Assembly (NCBI GenBank): GCA_031082315.1
Contig: JAVHLC010000008.1
Coordinates: 62,001-126,000 of the forward strand
Source of the DNA: Thermodesulfobacteriota bacterium
Lineage (GTDB): Bacteria; Desulfobacterota; QYQD01
DNA length: 64,000 nucleotides
Reading direction: 5' to 3'
Part shown: positions 25,514 to 35,346 of the stretch, in pieces
Numbering within the stretch: the stretch's first letter is position 1
Layout: each line of letters begins with the position of its first letter
Made by a program: the position numbers and the translations under genes
The notes under the pieces: generated by a model
The model's input: the letters and a program-made list of their open reading frames with translations, nothing else
Databases searched by the model: none
What the model was told of the DNA's origin: nothing

Positions 25514-26875
25514 TTAGATATTGTATTTTTTCATCTTGTATTGCAACAGGCTTTTGGTAATTCCCAGCATGGCAGCGGCATGGGCCTGCACATTTCCGGC
25601 GCGGGCCAGCGCCCTTTTTATCATCTTGGCCTCCACGTCTTCCAATGCCTCGTTTAGTTTGACCTGCATGGGGATAAAACGGTCTATGTCCAGGTCGATG
25701 TTTTCTGCTTCCTGTGATTCTGAAGCCATATCGGCCGGTGTTATCTCGTGGCCGGAGGCCAGAATAACCGCCCGTTCGATGACATGCTCCAGTTCGCGCA
25801 CATTGCCCGGCCAGGATCTGGTGTAGAGTTGACGCATGGCTGCCGGAAGTATTTCCAGATGACTCTTACCGACTGCCTGACCGTATTTATTCAGGAAATG
25901 TGCGGCGAGTAGAGGAATATCACCGGGTCTTTCCCGCAAAGGGGGTAAATGCAGGCGTACCACGTTGAGGCGATAATAGAGGTCTTCCCTCAGGTTACCT
26001 GTTTCGACCTCTTTTTTGGGGTCCTTGTTGGAGGCGGCAATAACCCGTACATCTATTTTGAGCGTTTTTGTACCCCCTACGCGTTCAAACTCCATCTCCT
26101 GCAGGGCCCTCAGCAGTTTGGCCTGTAAGGCTGCTGGCATCTCGGCTATTTCATCCAGAAAAATAGTGCCTCCGTCCGCCAGTTCAAAACGCCCCTTACG
26201 CATCGCTATAGCGCCGGTAAAAGAGCCTTTTTCGTGGCCGAAAAGCTCGCTTTCCAGGAGGGTTTCCGGGATGGCGGCACAGTTTACAGAGACAAAGGCA
26301 TTATTTTTACGCGGGCTATTATAATGGACAGCCTTGGCTACCAGTTCCTTACCGGTGCCGGTTTCACCGGTGATGAGTACGGTAGCCTTGGTGTCGGCTA
26401 CCTTTTCAATCATCTCATAGAGTTTAAGCATAGCCGGGCTCTTGCCTATGATATTCCCGAATTGATATTTGCGGCTTACTTCGTGTCTGAGGTTCAGATT
26501 CTCGCGTCTTAGCTTATAGAGGTCGATTGCCTTGCGGACGGTTATCTTCAACTCCTCATTCTGAAAAGGCTTGGTGACGTAATCAAACGCCCCTTTCTTC
26601 ATGGCCTTGACCGCCTTTTCTACCGTGGCATAGGCGGTCATGACAATTACCGGGATTTCGCTGTTAACAGACCGGATGTTTTCCAGGAGTTCTATGCCAT
26701 CCATGTTGGGCATCTTCATGTCCGTCAGCACCAGATCAAAGTCAGATTCCTTAAATATTTCCAACGCCTGTGGGGCATTTTCGGCGGTTACGACCTCATA
26801 ATTTTCTTCGGATAGCAGTTCTTTTAGCACAATTAAATAGTTTTTTTCGTCATCCACGATCAGTATGCTTTCCAT
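25514..26875 (-). CDS. Sigma-54-dependent response regulator (NtrC/AtoC family)
   Basis: 453 aa. Receiver with DDEK at residues 8-11 and phospho-acceptor Asp52 (LVLTDMKMPNMDG). AAA+ domain with GETGTGKE, the contact loop HEKGSFTGA, and GGTIFLDEIAEMP. The C-terminal Fis-type HTH is NVQAHAAAMLGITKSLLQYK. It lies 6 bases after the hybrid kinase gene, forming a kinase-regulator operon. GSFTGA is a common functional variant of GAFTGA. No sigma-54 promoter was recognised nearby, so its targets are not evident. Confidence 0.95.
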   Translation of the reverse strand: MESILIVDDEKNYLIVLKELLSEENYEVVTAENAPQALEIFKESDFDLVLTDMKMPNMDGIELLENIRSVNSEIPVIVMTAYATVEKAVKAMKKGAFDYVTKPFQNEELKITVRKAIDLYKLRRENLNLRHEVSRKYQFGNIIGKSPAMLKLYEMIEKVADTKATVLITGETGTGKELVAKAVHYNSPRKNNAFVSVNCAAIPETLLESELFGHEKGSFTGAIAMRKGRFELADGGTIFLDEIAEMPAALQAKLLRALQEMEFERVGGTKTLKIDVRVIAASNKDPKKEVETGNLREDLYYRLNVVRLHLPPLRERPGDIPLLAAHFLNKYGQAVGKSHLEILPAAMRQLYTRSWPGNVRELEHVIERAVILASGHEITPADMASESQEAENIDLDIDRFIPMQVKLNEALEDVEAKMIKRALARAGNVQAHAAAMLGITKSLLQYKMKKYNI

Positions 26876-26881
26876 GGTTCC

Positions 26882-29800
26882 TCAACTCTCGTCCAGGGCC
26901 TGGCGGACCATTCTTATTAATTCGTCGATCTTGTAAGGCTTCTGGATAAATCCTTTAGCGCCTTTTTGGACTACGGCTTGATAGTGCCCGTCTGAGCTAT
27001 AACCGCTGGAGACGATAACTTTGACTGCCGGGTTGACGGCTTGTAGCCGTTCAAAGGTCTCGATACCACCCATCCTGGGCATGATCATGTCCAGAATAAT
27101 CAAGTCAATTCCGTCTTTTTGTTTCTCATAGATACTAACGGCTTCGATGCCGTCAGCCGCCGGTATAACTTTATATCCGTAGCTCTCAAGGACTTCCCTG
27201 CCCAGGTCCCTTACTACCTCCTCGTCATCTACCAAGAGGATATTTTCATGCCCGCCCCTTGATTCCTTTACTGATGCGGCTGAGTCTGATGGGGCAGCTA
27301 TGTTAGTTGACGCCGGGATATAGATCTCAAAGGTTGTGCCCTTCATGGGTTCGCTTTTGAGGTTGATGAACCCCCCATGATTTTTGATCACGCCATAGAC
27401 TACGGATAACCCCAGGCCCGTTCCCTTCCTCTTGTCCTTGGTGCTAAAAAATGGATCGAATATCTTGTGCTGGATATCCCTGGCTATCCCGGTGCCGGTA
27501 TCGGAAATGGTAATCTTGACGTAATTGCCTGTGGCTGTCTCCGGGTAATCGGCCAGGGGTTCGTCGTTAAGCGTTACATTTTCCGTCTTGATCGTTAGGA
27601 TGCCCCCGGTGGGCATGGCATCCCGGGCATTTATGCAGATGTTGAGGAGAACCTGTTCCATCTGAGAGGGGTCTGCTTCCATGGCCCATATATCCGGCGA
27701 GAATTCCTTATGTATCCGGATGCTTCTATCGATAGTTCTTTCCAGGAGTTGAAGGGTTTCCTCGGCAATCTTATTTATATTTACAGGTTCTGTACGGGAT
27801 TTATCCCCACGACTGAAGGTCAGTAATTGCCGGGTCAAACGGGCGGCCTTGACCGCTGATTGCTCAATGGTATCGGCATACTTATATAAAGAATCTCCCT
27901 CCCGGGTCCTGGTTTTAAGGAGCGAGGCATAACCCAGTATCCCGGAGAGCAGGTTATTGAAATCATGGGCAATCCCTCCGGCCAACACCCCTATACTTTC
28001 CATCTTTTGTGCCTGCAGGAGCTGCTGTTCCAGCTGTTTTTTTTCTGTAACATCACGGGAATACTCTACCACCTGTATTATCCGGTCTTCATGGTCGAAT
28101 ATGGGGAAGGTAAATACGTCGGCGCTGACTACCGTCCCGTTGCTTCTGGTCCGCTCCCGTGTCTTAAAGTATGTTTTGCCCGTCTTAAAGGTCTCCTCAA
28201 CCACACAACCCTCGCACGGCTTTTGACGTTTGTAGAAAATTTCGTAACACTTGCGCCCAATCATGTCCTGCACGGGTATGCCACGTTGTCTGGCCATACC
28301 TTCATTGGCCTTGATAACGTTGTAATCTCTGTCCACGACGTCTATGCCATCGGTGATGCTGTTAAAGAGCACCTGAAGTTCATCCCTGGTGCGGGACACA
28401 TCCTCTTCCAGTTTCCTTCGTTCGGTCACATCCCTGGCGATGCCCAGTATCCCGGCGCCAGCCTTGCCTTCCTTCAGTACGGAAATATGCATTTCTATGA
28501 TTTTTTCGGTACGGGTCTTATCTATTAAGCGGAAAGCGATTCCCACTGTTGCGGCCTTACCGGCAATGACCCTTTCGATTTTATTCCTTACCAGATCCCG
28601 TTCATCGGGATGGACGATGTCCAGGAGATGCATTTTTCCTGTCATATCCTCCCGGGAATATCCGGTTAGATTTTCTCCGTAGCTGTTGATAGAGGTAAAG
28701 ATATAATTTCTGTCTATCGTGAAAAAGGCGTCATTGGCTATCTCGAAGAGGTTAGTATAGCGCATCTCTGTAGCCAGAAGCCGTTCGGTCCGTTCTTTAA
28801 CCAACTCTTCCAGATTTTTGGAGTAATTATAGAGACTTTTTTGCGCCTCATTCAGGGCCTCAGTCTTGGCCTGGATACTTTCCGTCATACGATTGAAAGA
28901 GGAGGCCAGCATCCCGACTTCGTCCGGACTTTCTATGATAGCCCGTCTGGTGTAGTCGCCTTCGGCAATTTTCTCTGTAGCAACAGCAAGTTCTTTTATG
29001 GGTCGTACTATCTTCTTGGAGACAAATATAGAGATCACCACCCCAAAGGGGGTAATACCTATGACGAAGAGGACGATCTGGGTAAATAGCTCATCCTTTA
29101 AACCGACATAGGGCGACTCCAGCGTTCCCACATAAAGTATGCCGATAGTCTTTTTATCGAGGTCGTAGATAGGCTCATAGGCCGTGATGTACCAGTCGTG
29201 GACCACAAAGGCCCGGCCGATCCAGCGCTCACCTTTTTCCAGGCAGGCCTCGCCGACCTCGGCCGATATACAGGTGCCGATGGCCCGCCGGCCGTCCCTT
29301 GTCTGGACATTGGTCGAAATCCTCACTTCGCCCTGGAAGATAGTCGAGGTGCCTACCATGCGGCCTTTATAGAGCCGATCCCGGTAAACCGTATCTCTGG
29401 TTTTGTCCACAATATCAAAGTTGCGGTTGAGGAGTTGTGCAGTATAGAGCGTTCCTGCTACCTTGCCGTCGGCCATAACCGGTTGAGCCGCTGCCAGCAC
29501 CATGCCGCTGTCGAGGCGCCTTGGTCTGGGCTTCGGTTTGGCCCGTGGTGTGGGAATTATCTCAATGCAAGCCCGTTCTGCCAGGTCTCCTCCCTCCCGG
29601 GCCAGTCTTTCTAAGGGGAGGAGGTCTGTGGCATAAACGCACTGTCCCTTCAGCGCCCTTGATATCAGTTTATCTGTGGAGAGGTCATCACCCTGTACCT
29701 CTGAGATTCCGGCCCGGGCCACTACCCGTCCTTTATTGTCGGTGGCCAGGAGGATATCGACCTTTTCCAGGTCCTTTAACTTTCCCAGTTCCTTTTTCAA

Positions 29801-30073
29801 GGGTCCCGGTTTGCCGCTAAATATTTCATTAGTTATGGAAGTCCGCAGGGATTGATAGAGTATTAACCTGGACAGGTGATAAAGCTCGCCGTTATAAATA
29901 ACGCGGGAAGAATTGAGGTCAAACTCCACTTTTTCCTGGGCCTGTTTTAGTGCGGTCTTGTCGATAAAGTTCAGGCTCCAGGGGATGAAGATGAGGACAG
30001 AAAGGGCCGGGACCGCCAATATACCCAGAAGGATCCGGTTACGTATGGACTTTTTGAAAAAGCTTGTTTTCAC
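26882..30073 (-). CDS. Hybrid sensor histidine kinase (Cache, HAMP, PAS-PAS, HisKA, HATPase, receiver)
   Basis: 1063 aa if started at GTG 30071-30073, which has AAGAGGT 8 bases upstream. The alternative ATG at 30097 lies inside a repeat and lacks a site. TM1 ([18 protein letters not shown]) leads to a large periplasmic Cache-type sensor ([39 protein letters not shown]) and TM2. Then come HAMP, a PAS domain (NAFFTIDR-like), a second PAS with a Cys-rich insert ([20 protein letters not shown]), and H-box [20 protein letters not shown]. The HATPase ([19 protein letters not shown]) is followed by a receiver ([25 protein letters not shown]). It pairs with the downstream sigma-54 regulator. The signal is probably a small periplasmic ligand. 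Confidence 0.9.
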   Translation of the reverse strand: MKTSFFKKSIRNRILLGILAVPALSVLIFIPWSLNFIDKTALKQAQEKVEFDLNSSRVIYNGELYHLSRLILYQSLRTSITNEIFSGKPGPLKKELGKLKDLEKVDILLATDNKGRVVARAGISEVQGDDLSTDKLISRALKGQCVYATDLLPLERLAREGGDLAERACIEIIPTPRAKPKPRPRRLDSGMVLAAAQPVMADGKVAGTLYTAQLLNRNFDIVDKTRDTVYRDRLYKGRMVGTSTIFQGEVRISTNVQTRDGRRAIGTCISAEVGEACLEKGERWIGRAFVVHDWYITAYEPIYDLDKKTIGILYVGTLESPYVGLKDELFTQIVLFVIGITPFGVVISIFVSKKIVRPIKELAVATEKIAEGDYTRRAIIESPDEVGMLASSFNRMTESIQAKTEALNEAQKSLYNYSKNLEELVKERTERLLATEMRYTNLFEIANDAFFTIDRNYIFTSINSYGENLTGYSREDMTGKMHLLDIVHPDERDLVRNKIERVIAGKAATVGIAFRLIDKTRTEKIIEMHISVLKEGKAGAGILGIARDVTERRKLEEDVSRTRDELQVLFNSITDGIDVVDRDYNVIKANEGMARQRGIPVQDMIGRKCYEIFYKRQKPCEGCVVEETFKTGKTYFKTRERTRSNGTVVSADVFTFPIFDHEDRIIQVVEYSRDVTEKKQLEQQLLQAQKMESIGVLAGGIAHDFNNLLSGILGYASLLKTRTREGDSLYKYADTIEQSAVKAARLTRQLLTFSRGDKSRTEPVNINKIAEETLQLLERTIDRSIRIHKEFSPDIWAMEADPSQMEQVLLNICINARDAMPTGGILTIKTENVTLNDEPLADYPETATGNYVKITISDTGTGIARDIQHKIFDPFFSTKDKRKGTGLGLSVVYGVIKNHGGFINLKSEPMKGTTFEIYIPASTNIAAPSDSAASVKESRGGHENILLVDDEEVVRDLGREVLESYGYKVIPAADGIEAVSIYEKQKDGIDLIILDMIMPRMGGIETFERLQAVNPAVKVIVSSGYSSDGHYQAVVQKGAKGFIQKPYKIDELIRMVRQALDES

Positions 30074-30095
30074 CTGAAAATACCTCTTATCTGTC

Positions 30096-30167
30096 ATTCC
30101 GTGCCTGACCCCGTATCAAGTACGGGGCAGGCTACGGAATCCAGGGTTTCCGGATGAGCACTAAACT
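30096..30167. repeat. Hairpin repeat at the kinase start plus half of a MITE end
   Basis: ATTCCGTGCCTGACCCCGTA pairs with TACGGGGCAGGCTACGGAAT (30096-30140) across a four-base loop with one unpaired base on each side. GTTTCCGGATGAGCACTA (30146-30163) is the inverted end sequence of the MITE-like elements at 20951 and 25272. The hairpin overlaps the upstream candidate start of the kinase. Confidence 0.65.
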
Positions 30168-30331
30168 ACCTCTATTACCTTTCGGCATAACGGTAATTTT
30201 TATTTATAGCATAGATTGAGGATGGATTAAAACTTTTTTCACAAGTGAAATTTTTTGTAATTGTGAAGGATTGTTAACTATTGGCCTCCCCTAACCTCGA
30301 CAAATAGCCATTAACAAGTAGCACTTATTTT

Positions 30332-30580
30332 CTACCGGCTTTCCGGGGGCCTGTGCAATCTTGCTCCCAGAATGTGGCCCAGAATAAAAAATACGCTAAC
30401 GGCCGGCAAGTAGTAAAGTGAGAGCCCCATCGCCCTCCGTATAAGGTAAAGAGCGGGGATGGGGATGTGAATGGAGAGGAACCAGGCCAGAGAATATTTA
30501 CGGGTTTTATCCCGCCAATAACCAAATGGTGTGCTGATTAAGAGGGTCAGAGTAATTAGCTGGATGAATTTGATGATCAA
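30332..30580 (-). CDS. Small hypothetical membrane protein
   Basis: 82 aa from a TTG codon. There are three hydrophobic stretches: FIQLITLTLLISTPFGYW, SLAWFLSIHIPIPALYLI and LYYLPAVSVFFILGHILGA, each followed by basic residues. This suggests a small inner-membrane protein. The start is uncertain because the ribosome-binding site is weak. It sits 77 bases after dnaK on the same strand and could be on the dnaK transcript. No family is recognised. Confidence 0.5.
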   Translation of the reverse strand: MIIKFIQLITLTLLISTPFGYWRDKTRKYSLAWFLSIHIPIPALYLIRRAMGLSLYYLPAVSVFFILGHILGARLHRPPESR

Positions 30581-30601
30581 TTAGAAACCTACAGGTTGCG
30601 G

Positions 30602-30648
30602 GTTACGAGTTGCGGGTTGCGAGTTAGACAGGACCCGCAACTCGTAAC
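30602..30648. repeat. Perfect inverted repeat downstream of dnaK
   Basis: The arms GTTACGAGTTGCGGGT and ACCCGCAACTCGTAAC (16 bp, no mismatch) are separated by 15 bases, with an extra GTTGCGGG copy on the left. There is no T-run, so it is a repeat rather than a clear terminator. It ends 10 bases before the dnaK stop. Confidence 0.75.
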
Positions 30649-30657
30649 AAAACACAA

Positions 30658-32571
30658 TTACTTTACCTCTTCGAACTCTGCTTCCACCACCTCTTCTTCA
30701 TCCTTTTTTGCCTGCGCTTCGCCGCCCGCAGCCCCCGGGCCGCCGGCGCCGGCCGCTTCAGCCTGAGCTGTTTTGGCATAGAGCGCTTCGGCCAGCTTAT
30801 GGGAGGCCTTGGTCAACTCCTCTGAAAGGCGCTTAATCTCTTCTGCGTCGTTCCCTTCCATGGCCTTTTTCAGACGGGTAACGGCATCCTCGACATTGCT
30901 CCTGGTGGTTGCATCAACTTTATCCCCTAAATCGGCCATAGATTTCTCAGTGGCGTATATAAGGGTGTCGGCATGGTTTCGCGCCTCAGCCTGGGCCTTT
31001 TTCTTATGGTCCTCTTCGGCATGGGCCTCTGCATCCCGGACCATTTTCCTGATCTCTTCCTCGGACAGACCGCTTGAGGCAGTAATTTTTATGGACTGCT
31101 CGCGCCCTGTCCCTAAATCCTTGGCGGAGACGTGAAGGATACCGTTGGCATCAATGTCAAAGGCGACCTCAATCTGGGGCACTCCGCGCGGGGCCGGGGG
31201 GATGCCGACGAGCTCAAAACGGCCGATGGTCTTATTATCTGCCGCCATATCGCGTTCGCCCTGCAGGACGTGGATAGATACGGCCGGCTGACTATCTGCG
31301 GCGGTGGAAAAAATCTGGCTCCGCCGGGTAGGGATGGTAGTATTCTTCTCGATGAGCTTTGTAAGCACCCCTCCGAGCGTCTCAATCCCCAGGGAGAGCG
31401 GAGTCACGTCCAGGAGCAGGACGTCCTTTACCTCGCCCTTAAGGACACCGGCCTGAATGGCGGCCCCCACGGCCACTACCTCGTCCGGATTGACGCCCTT
31501 ATGCGGCTCTTTCTCGAAGATCTCCCGTACCTTTTGCTGCACACTGGGCATACGCGTCATGCCGCCGACCAGGATTGCCTCATTTATATCCGAAGGCTTA
31601 AGCCCGGCGTCTTTCAGGGCCATCCGGCATGGTCCTTCCACTTTATTGATAAGGTCTTCCACTAATGATTCCAGCTTGGCGCGGGTAAGTTTCATGCCCA
31701 GGTGTTTGGGGCCGCTGGCGTCCGCCGTGATGAAGGGAAGATTTATATCCGTCTCCAGGGAGGTGGAAAGTTCCATCTTGGCCTTTTCTGCGGCCTCTTT
31801 CAGCCTCTGTAAGGCCATCTTGTCCTGCCTGAGATCAATTCCCTGATCCTTTTTAAATTCATCGGCCAGGTAATGAACGACGCGCAGATCGAAATCTTCA
31901 CCACCCAGGAAGGTATCCCCGTTGGTGGATTTAACCTCAAAGACGCCTTCGCCTATTTCCAGGATGGAGATATCAAAGGTACCGCCCCCGAGGTCAAAAA
32001 CAGCGATCTTTTCTTCCTTTTTCTTGTCCAGGCCGTAGGCCAGCGAAGCCGCTGTCGGCTCGTTTATGATCCGGAGGACATTCAGGCCTGCAATGCGGCC
32101 GGCATCCTTGGTGGCCTGGCGCTGACTGTCATTGAAATATGCCGGGACCGTAACTACAGCGTCTGTGACCTTTTCTCCGAGATATTCTTCCGCAGTCTGC
32201 TTCATCTTCTGCAGGATCATGGCCGATATCTCTGCCGGGCTATAGTCCTTATCCTTGATCTGTACGTAGGCGTCTCCATCTGTTCCTTCCACGATCTTGT
32301 ATGGGAGGACTTTAATAGCCTTCTGGACCTCCGCGTCCCTATATTTGCGGCCTATGAGCCGCTTAATGGCAAAAACAGTGTTAGTCGGATTAGTAATAGA
32401 CTGCCTTTTGGCAATCTGGCCGGCCAATCGCTCACCGCTTTCCGTAAAAGCCACTATAGATGGAGTGGTTCGACCGCCTTCAACGTTAGCTATTACTTTA
32501 GGCTCGTTTCCCTCCATGATAGCTACACAAGAGTTGGTTGTTCCCAAATCTATACCAATAACCTTACCCAT
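30658..32571 (-). CDS. dnaK: Hsp70 chaperone DnaK
   Basis: 637 aa. This ATP-driven chaperone opens [20 protein letters not shown]. The ATPase domain has [35 protein letters not shown] and [13 protein letters not shown]. The linker [19 protein letters not shown] precedes the substrate-binding domain. The C-terminal lid ends in a Gly/Ala stretch and the acidic [13 protein letters not shown]. The ribosome-binding site AAGGAGG is just upstream. It lies in the order hrcA-grpE-dnaK on the minus strand, with a repeat in the grpE-dnaK gap. No dnaJ follows. Confidence 0.98.
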   Translation of the reverse strand: MGKVIGIDLGTTNSCVAIMEGNEPKVIANVEGGRTTPSIVAFTESGERLAGQIAKRQSITNPTNTVFAIKRLIGRKYRDAEVQKAIKVLPYKIVEGTDGDAYVQIKDKDYSPAEISAMILQKMKQTAEEYLGEKVTDAVVTVPAYFNDSQRQATKDAGRIAGLNVLRIINEPTAASLAYGLDKKKEEKIAVFDLGGGTFDISILEIGEGVFEVKSTNGDTFLGGEDFDLRVVHYLADEFKKDQGIDLRQDKMALQRLKEAAEKAKMELSTSLETDINLPFITADASGPKHLGMKLTRAKLESLVEDLINKVEGPCRMALKDAGLKPSDINEAILVGGMTRMPSVQQKVREIFEKEPHKGVNPDEVVAVGAAIQAGVLKGEVKDVLLLDVTPLSLGIETLGGVLTKLIEKNTTIPTRRSQIFSTAADSQPAVSIHVLQGERDMAADNKTIGRFELVGIPPAPRGVPQIEVAFDIDANGILHVSAKDLGTGREQSIKITASSGLSEEEIRKMVRDAEAHAEEDHKKKAQAEARNHADTLIYATEKSMADLGDKVDATTRSNVEDAVTRLKKAMEGNDAEEIKRLSEELTKASHKLAEALYAKTAQAEAAGAGGPGAAGGEAQAKKDEEEVVEAEFEEVK

Positions 32572-32609
32572 TTTATCCTCCTTATATAAATAGACGTATT
32601 ATCGAAAGA

Positions 32610-32667
32610 TTAACCACAGAGGACACAGAGTTTTTAAAATTTTTTTCTCTGTGCTCTCTGTGGTTAA
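32610..32667. repeat. CCACAGAG-type inverted repeat between grpE and dnaK
   Basis: TTAACCACAGAGGACACAGAG pairs with CTCTGTGCTCTCTGTGGTTAA around an A/T-rich loop. It forms a strong stem in the presumed grpE-dnaK mRNA and could affect relative expression. Confidence 0.7.
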
Positions 32668-32687
32668 ACTGGTTAAATTTGTCGATG

Positions 32688-33284
32688 TTAAACATTTTCT
32701 GGGGTACTAACCGGCCGCCTGGAAACCACCACCATAGCCGGCCTTAAGAGGCGATCTTTAAATATATACCCCTTTTGAAGCTCATTAAGTATGGTATTAT
32801 CTTCCACGCTATCATTCTCTTCTACCATAACCGCTTCATGATATTGCGGGTCAAAAACCTGGCCGCAAGCATCTACAGCCTTGAGGCCGAACTTTTCCAT
32901 CGCATTCATAAATTCCCTCAAAACCATCTCTACACCGGCCAGAAGGGCCTGCTTGTCCGTATCATCATTTTTGGCGTGCTCCGCCGCCCGTTCCAGATTG
33001 TCGAGTATGGACAGGAGTTCCTTGGCAAGGGACTCATTCGCATACTTAATATGCTCTGCTTTTTCCCTCTCCGCCCTTTTTTTGTAATTTTCCAGTTCCG
33101 CTGCCATACGCAACATCCGGTCATAATGGGCGATGGCCTCTTGTTCTTTTTCTTTAATCAGGGCTGCTAATTCTTCAACACTTTTTTCCGTAAGAGGTCT
33201 TTTCTGTGTTTCCAAGGCCTCTTTGCTTATTTCAACCTTAACATCTTCCGTTTTATTTTCAGTCGCTTTATCGTCAATTGACAT
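32688..33284 (-). CDS. grpE: Nucleotide exchange factor GrpE
   Basis: 198 aa. It releases ADP from DnaK. The N-terminus is acidic and disordered (MSIDDKATENKTEDVKVE). A long coiled coil follows (about residues 40-100: YDRMLRMAAELENYKKRAER). The beta domain has the family signature FDPQYHEAVMVEE, then LQKGYIFKDRLLRPAMVVVS near the C-terminus. It is cistron two of the heat-shock cluster. AAGGACGG precedes ATG. Confidence 0.96.
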   Translation of the reverse strand: MSIDDKATENKTEDVKVEISKEALETQKRPLTEKSVEELAALIKEKEQEAIAHYDRMLRMAAELENYKKRAEREKAEHIKYANESLAKELLSILDNLERAAEHAKNDDTDKQALLAGVEMVLREFMNAMEKFGLKAVDACGQVFDPQYHEAVMVEENDSVEDNTILNELQKGYIFKDRLLRPAMVVVSRRPVSTPENV

Positions 33285-33336
33285 AACCCGTCCTTTATCG
33301 GAGCTTAAGGTTAATGAATTCGCAAAAAAGCTTTTT

Positions 33337-33438
33337 CACCGCTGAGCACGCAGAGTCCGCAGAGAAAAACTGTAAGCTATTAAATATGTTATCTCAGCGT
33401 TCTCTGCGGTAAAAATTTACTTTTTACGAAGCCATCAA
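33337..33438. repeat. CCGCAGAG-type inverted repeat plus shared 20-bp word
   Basis: CACCGCTGAGCACGCAGAGT and CGCAGAG pair with TCTCAGCGTTCTCTGCGGT (33337-33410). ACTTTTTACGAAGCCATCAA (33419-33438) is the reverse complement, with one mismatch, of 9038-9057. It lies between hrcA and grpE. Confidence 0.6.
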
Positions 33439-33467
33439 GGTTGAGATTCCAGATTTCGGCTTTCAGC

Positions 33468-34502
33468 TTACCCGGAACGCTCTTTAATCAATTCACCCAG
33501 GAGGTCAGCGGTGTATCTGACTAACGGGATGAGCCTTGCGTAATTCATGCGCATCGGACCAATTACCCCCAGGGCCCCCAGTACATTTCCCCCGGTGACG
33601 TAAGGTGAGGCCACAATACTGCATCCTTCCATGGCATTATATTCACTCTCTGAGCCGATAAAGATTTGTACTCCCTGCGCGGTTATACATTTGTCCAATA
33701 GCTTGATGAGGATCCCCTTTTCCTCGAAGGTCTCGAAAATAGCCTTCATTTTATCAATTTCGCAGAGCTCCGGGTATCTTAAGATGTTGGTCTTACCTTC
33801 GATATATACCGCTTCTTCGCCATCCGGAAGATTTTTTTCGCTCATCTCCAGGGCGCTGGAGAGCAACCGGTTAAACAGGTCCTTTTCCGCCTGCATCTCA
33901 CGCAAGATTTTTTTCTTTGCCTCTTCTATGGTCATTTCGCTTAGCAATTCAGTCAGGTAGCGGGACAATCTATCCAGCCTGGCCTGGTCAAGGTTTTCTT
34001 CCACTTCTATGATCTTGTTTTGAACGATGCCGGCGGGAGAAACACAAATTACAAGAACAACACCTTTACGCAGCCGGATGAATTCAATATGCTTGAATAC
34101 CGCTTGTGTGAAACGGGGAGCGGATACAATGGCTGTATGGCCGGAAATGGATGATAAGGCCCGTGAAGTATCCTTAAGCACCTCACCGGCAGGCAGCTTT
34201 CTTTTGAGGCTGCCGGCGACCAAGGCCTTTTCCGCTTCAGAAAGCGGGGTGACCTCCAGTATGCTGTCTATATAGAAACGCCACCCGCTTTCGGTCGGTA
34301 TACGGCCGGCCGAGGCGTGGGGTTGAAACAGAAACCCCATTTCTTCCATATCGGCCATAATATTGCGGACGGTAGCCGGGCTTACGTCAAAGCTGTATTT
34401 GTGACAGACGCGACGTGAGCCTACCGGTTCTGCCGTCGTAATATACTCCTGAATTACAGCTTGCAGGACTTTGCGCTGCCTTTGTATATCAGATTTTACC
34501 AT
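33468..34502 (-). CDS. hrcA: Heat-inducible transcription repressor HrcA
   Basis: 344 aa. HrcA binds CIRCE operators and represses chaperone genes until heat stress. The N-terminal winged helix (LQAVIQEYITTAEPVGSRRV, VSPATVRNIMADMEEMGFL) is complete. It is followed by the GAF-like region and the C-terminal signature GVIGPMRMNYARLIPLVRYT. Its own promoter carries a CIRCE element 13-39 bases upstream of ATG, indicating autoregulation. First gene of hrcA-grpE-dnaK. Confidence 0.97.
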   Translation of the reverse strand: MVKSDIQRQRKVLQAVIQEYITTAEPVGSRRVCHKYSFDVSPATVRNIMADMEEMGFLFQPHASAGRIPTESGWRFYIDSILEVTPLSEAEKALVAGSLKRKLPAGEVLKDTSRALSSISGHTAIVSAPRFTQAVFKHIEFIRLRKGVVLVICVSPAGIVQNKIIEVEENLDQARLDRLSRYLTELLSEMTIEEAKKKILREMQAEKDLFNRLLSSALEMSEKNLPDGEEAVYIEGKTNILRYPELCEIDKMKAIFETFEEKGILIKLLDKCITAQGVQIFIGSESEYNAMEGCSIVASPYVTGGNVLGALGVIGPMRMNYARLIPLVRYTADLLGELIKERSG

Positions 34503-34514
34503 TGGCTTAACCTG

Positions 34515-34541
34515 TTAGCACTCTTGGCGTTACATTGCTAA
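34515..34541 (-). promoter_or_regulatory. CIRCE operator (HrcA binding site)
   Basis: TTAGCACTC-N9-CATTGCTAA (plus-strand reading). The left half is a perfect match to the CIRCE consensus TTAGCACTC-N9-GAGTGCTAA, and the right half matches 7 of 9. The spacing is exact and it sits over the predicted transcription start of hrcA. Confidence 0.88.
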
Positions 34542-34569
34542 CGATAATAATCGTGGGGATATTTGTCAA
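34541..34569 (-). promoter_or_regulatory. Sigma-70 promoter of the hrcA operon
   Basis: Minus-strand TTGACA (34564-34569) is followed after 17 bases by TATCGT (34541-34546). It overlaps the end of CIRCE, consistent with repression by occlusion. Confidence 0.7.
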
Positions 34570-34629
34570 GAGACAAACCGGGTTTACGGTGGGGACTTAA
34601 TAAAAGATCAAGGCTGAAAGCCTGAAGCC

Positions 34630-34722
34630 CAAAGCTCAAAGGAAGTTCAAATGACAAATGTCATCCGCCTCCAGCGGACTCCATTTGAGCTTTGGCATTT
34701 GGCATTGATTTGAACTTTGGGT
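34630..34722. repeat. Inverted repeat of AAATGNCAAATG words
   Basis: CTCAAAGGAAGTTCAAATGACAAATG pairs imperfectly with CATTTGGCATTGATTTGAACTTTGG. It lies in the hrcA upstream gap (34570-34790), which holds no gene. Confidence 0.55.
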
Positions 34723-34790
34723 TTTATCATTTAAATTGGCGCAAGGCGTTTTTACCTGCGGCTATGCCGCGTTGTGTGCCCCGTCGCCAA

Positions 34791-35138
34791 CTATTTTTTT
34801 ACCATTTTCAAGATTTTTGTCTTTTGTTCTTCAAATGATTTCTGACCTTCCTCTATGGCCCCAAGCAATTTTTTCTTCACATCTTCGGTCAGGTCCTTCC
34901 CGTGGCCGACGACATCGGACAATAATTCGCCTACGTCATAAATCACGTTCTTGACCGTATGGGCCGCATCTTCGGCCACGTCTTCAGCCCGACGTTTGGC
35001 CTTAGTAGCAATGCGGGCGATATCTTCCCGCGTCCTTTTGCCTGATTGAGGGGCAAGCAAAAGGGCCAGACCGGCGCCAACAATTCCGCCCAGCAAAAAG
35101 GCTCCGATTATCTTCACTTCTTTATTGGTATCATCCAT
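34791..35138 (-). CDS. YtxH-domain protein (gas-vesicle-protein-like)
   Basis: 115 aa. An N-terminal glycine-zipper transmembrane segment (IIGAFLLGGIVGAGLALLLA) is followed by PQSGKRTREDI, the classic YtxH signature, then a long amphipathic helix rich in Lys, Glu and Asp. Members are membrane-anchored, often stress-induced, and of unclear role. AAGGAGGTT precedes ATG. It is transcribed alone, divergently from the outer-membrane protein gene at 35347. Confidence 0.85.
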   Translation of the reverse strand: MDDTNKEVKIIGAFLLGGIVGAGLALLLAPQSGKRTREDIARIATKAKRRAEDVAEDAAHTVKNVIYDVGELLSDVVGHGKDLTEDVKKKLLGAIEEGQKSFEEQKTKILKMVKK

Positions 35139-35346
35139 AAAATATAACCTCCTTTGTACACTTAACTCCTTTTTTTATATTTTAAATTTAAAGGAAGTAA
35201 TAATGCAAGGAGAATAATTTGGCGACTGGAGTTTTCTATTTTGTATTTGACTTCCGAAAACGTTTGTAGTAATTCACACGTAAAATGAATTCTGATTCAT
35301 TAACCTTAACCGGATCAGGTGAGTTTTTATTTTAAGAGGGGGTTAT

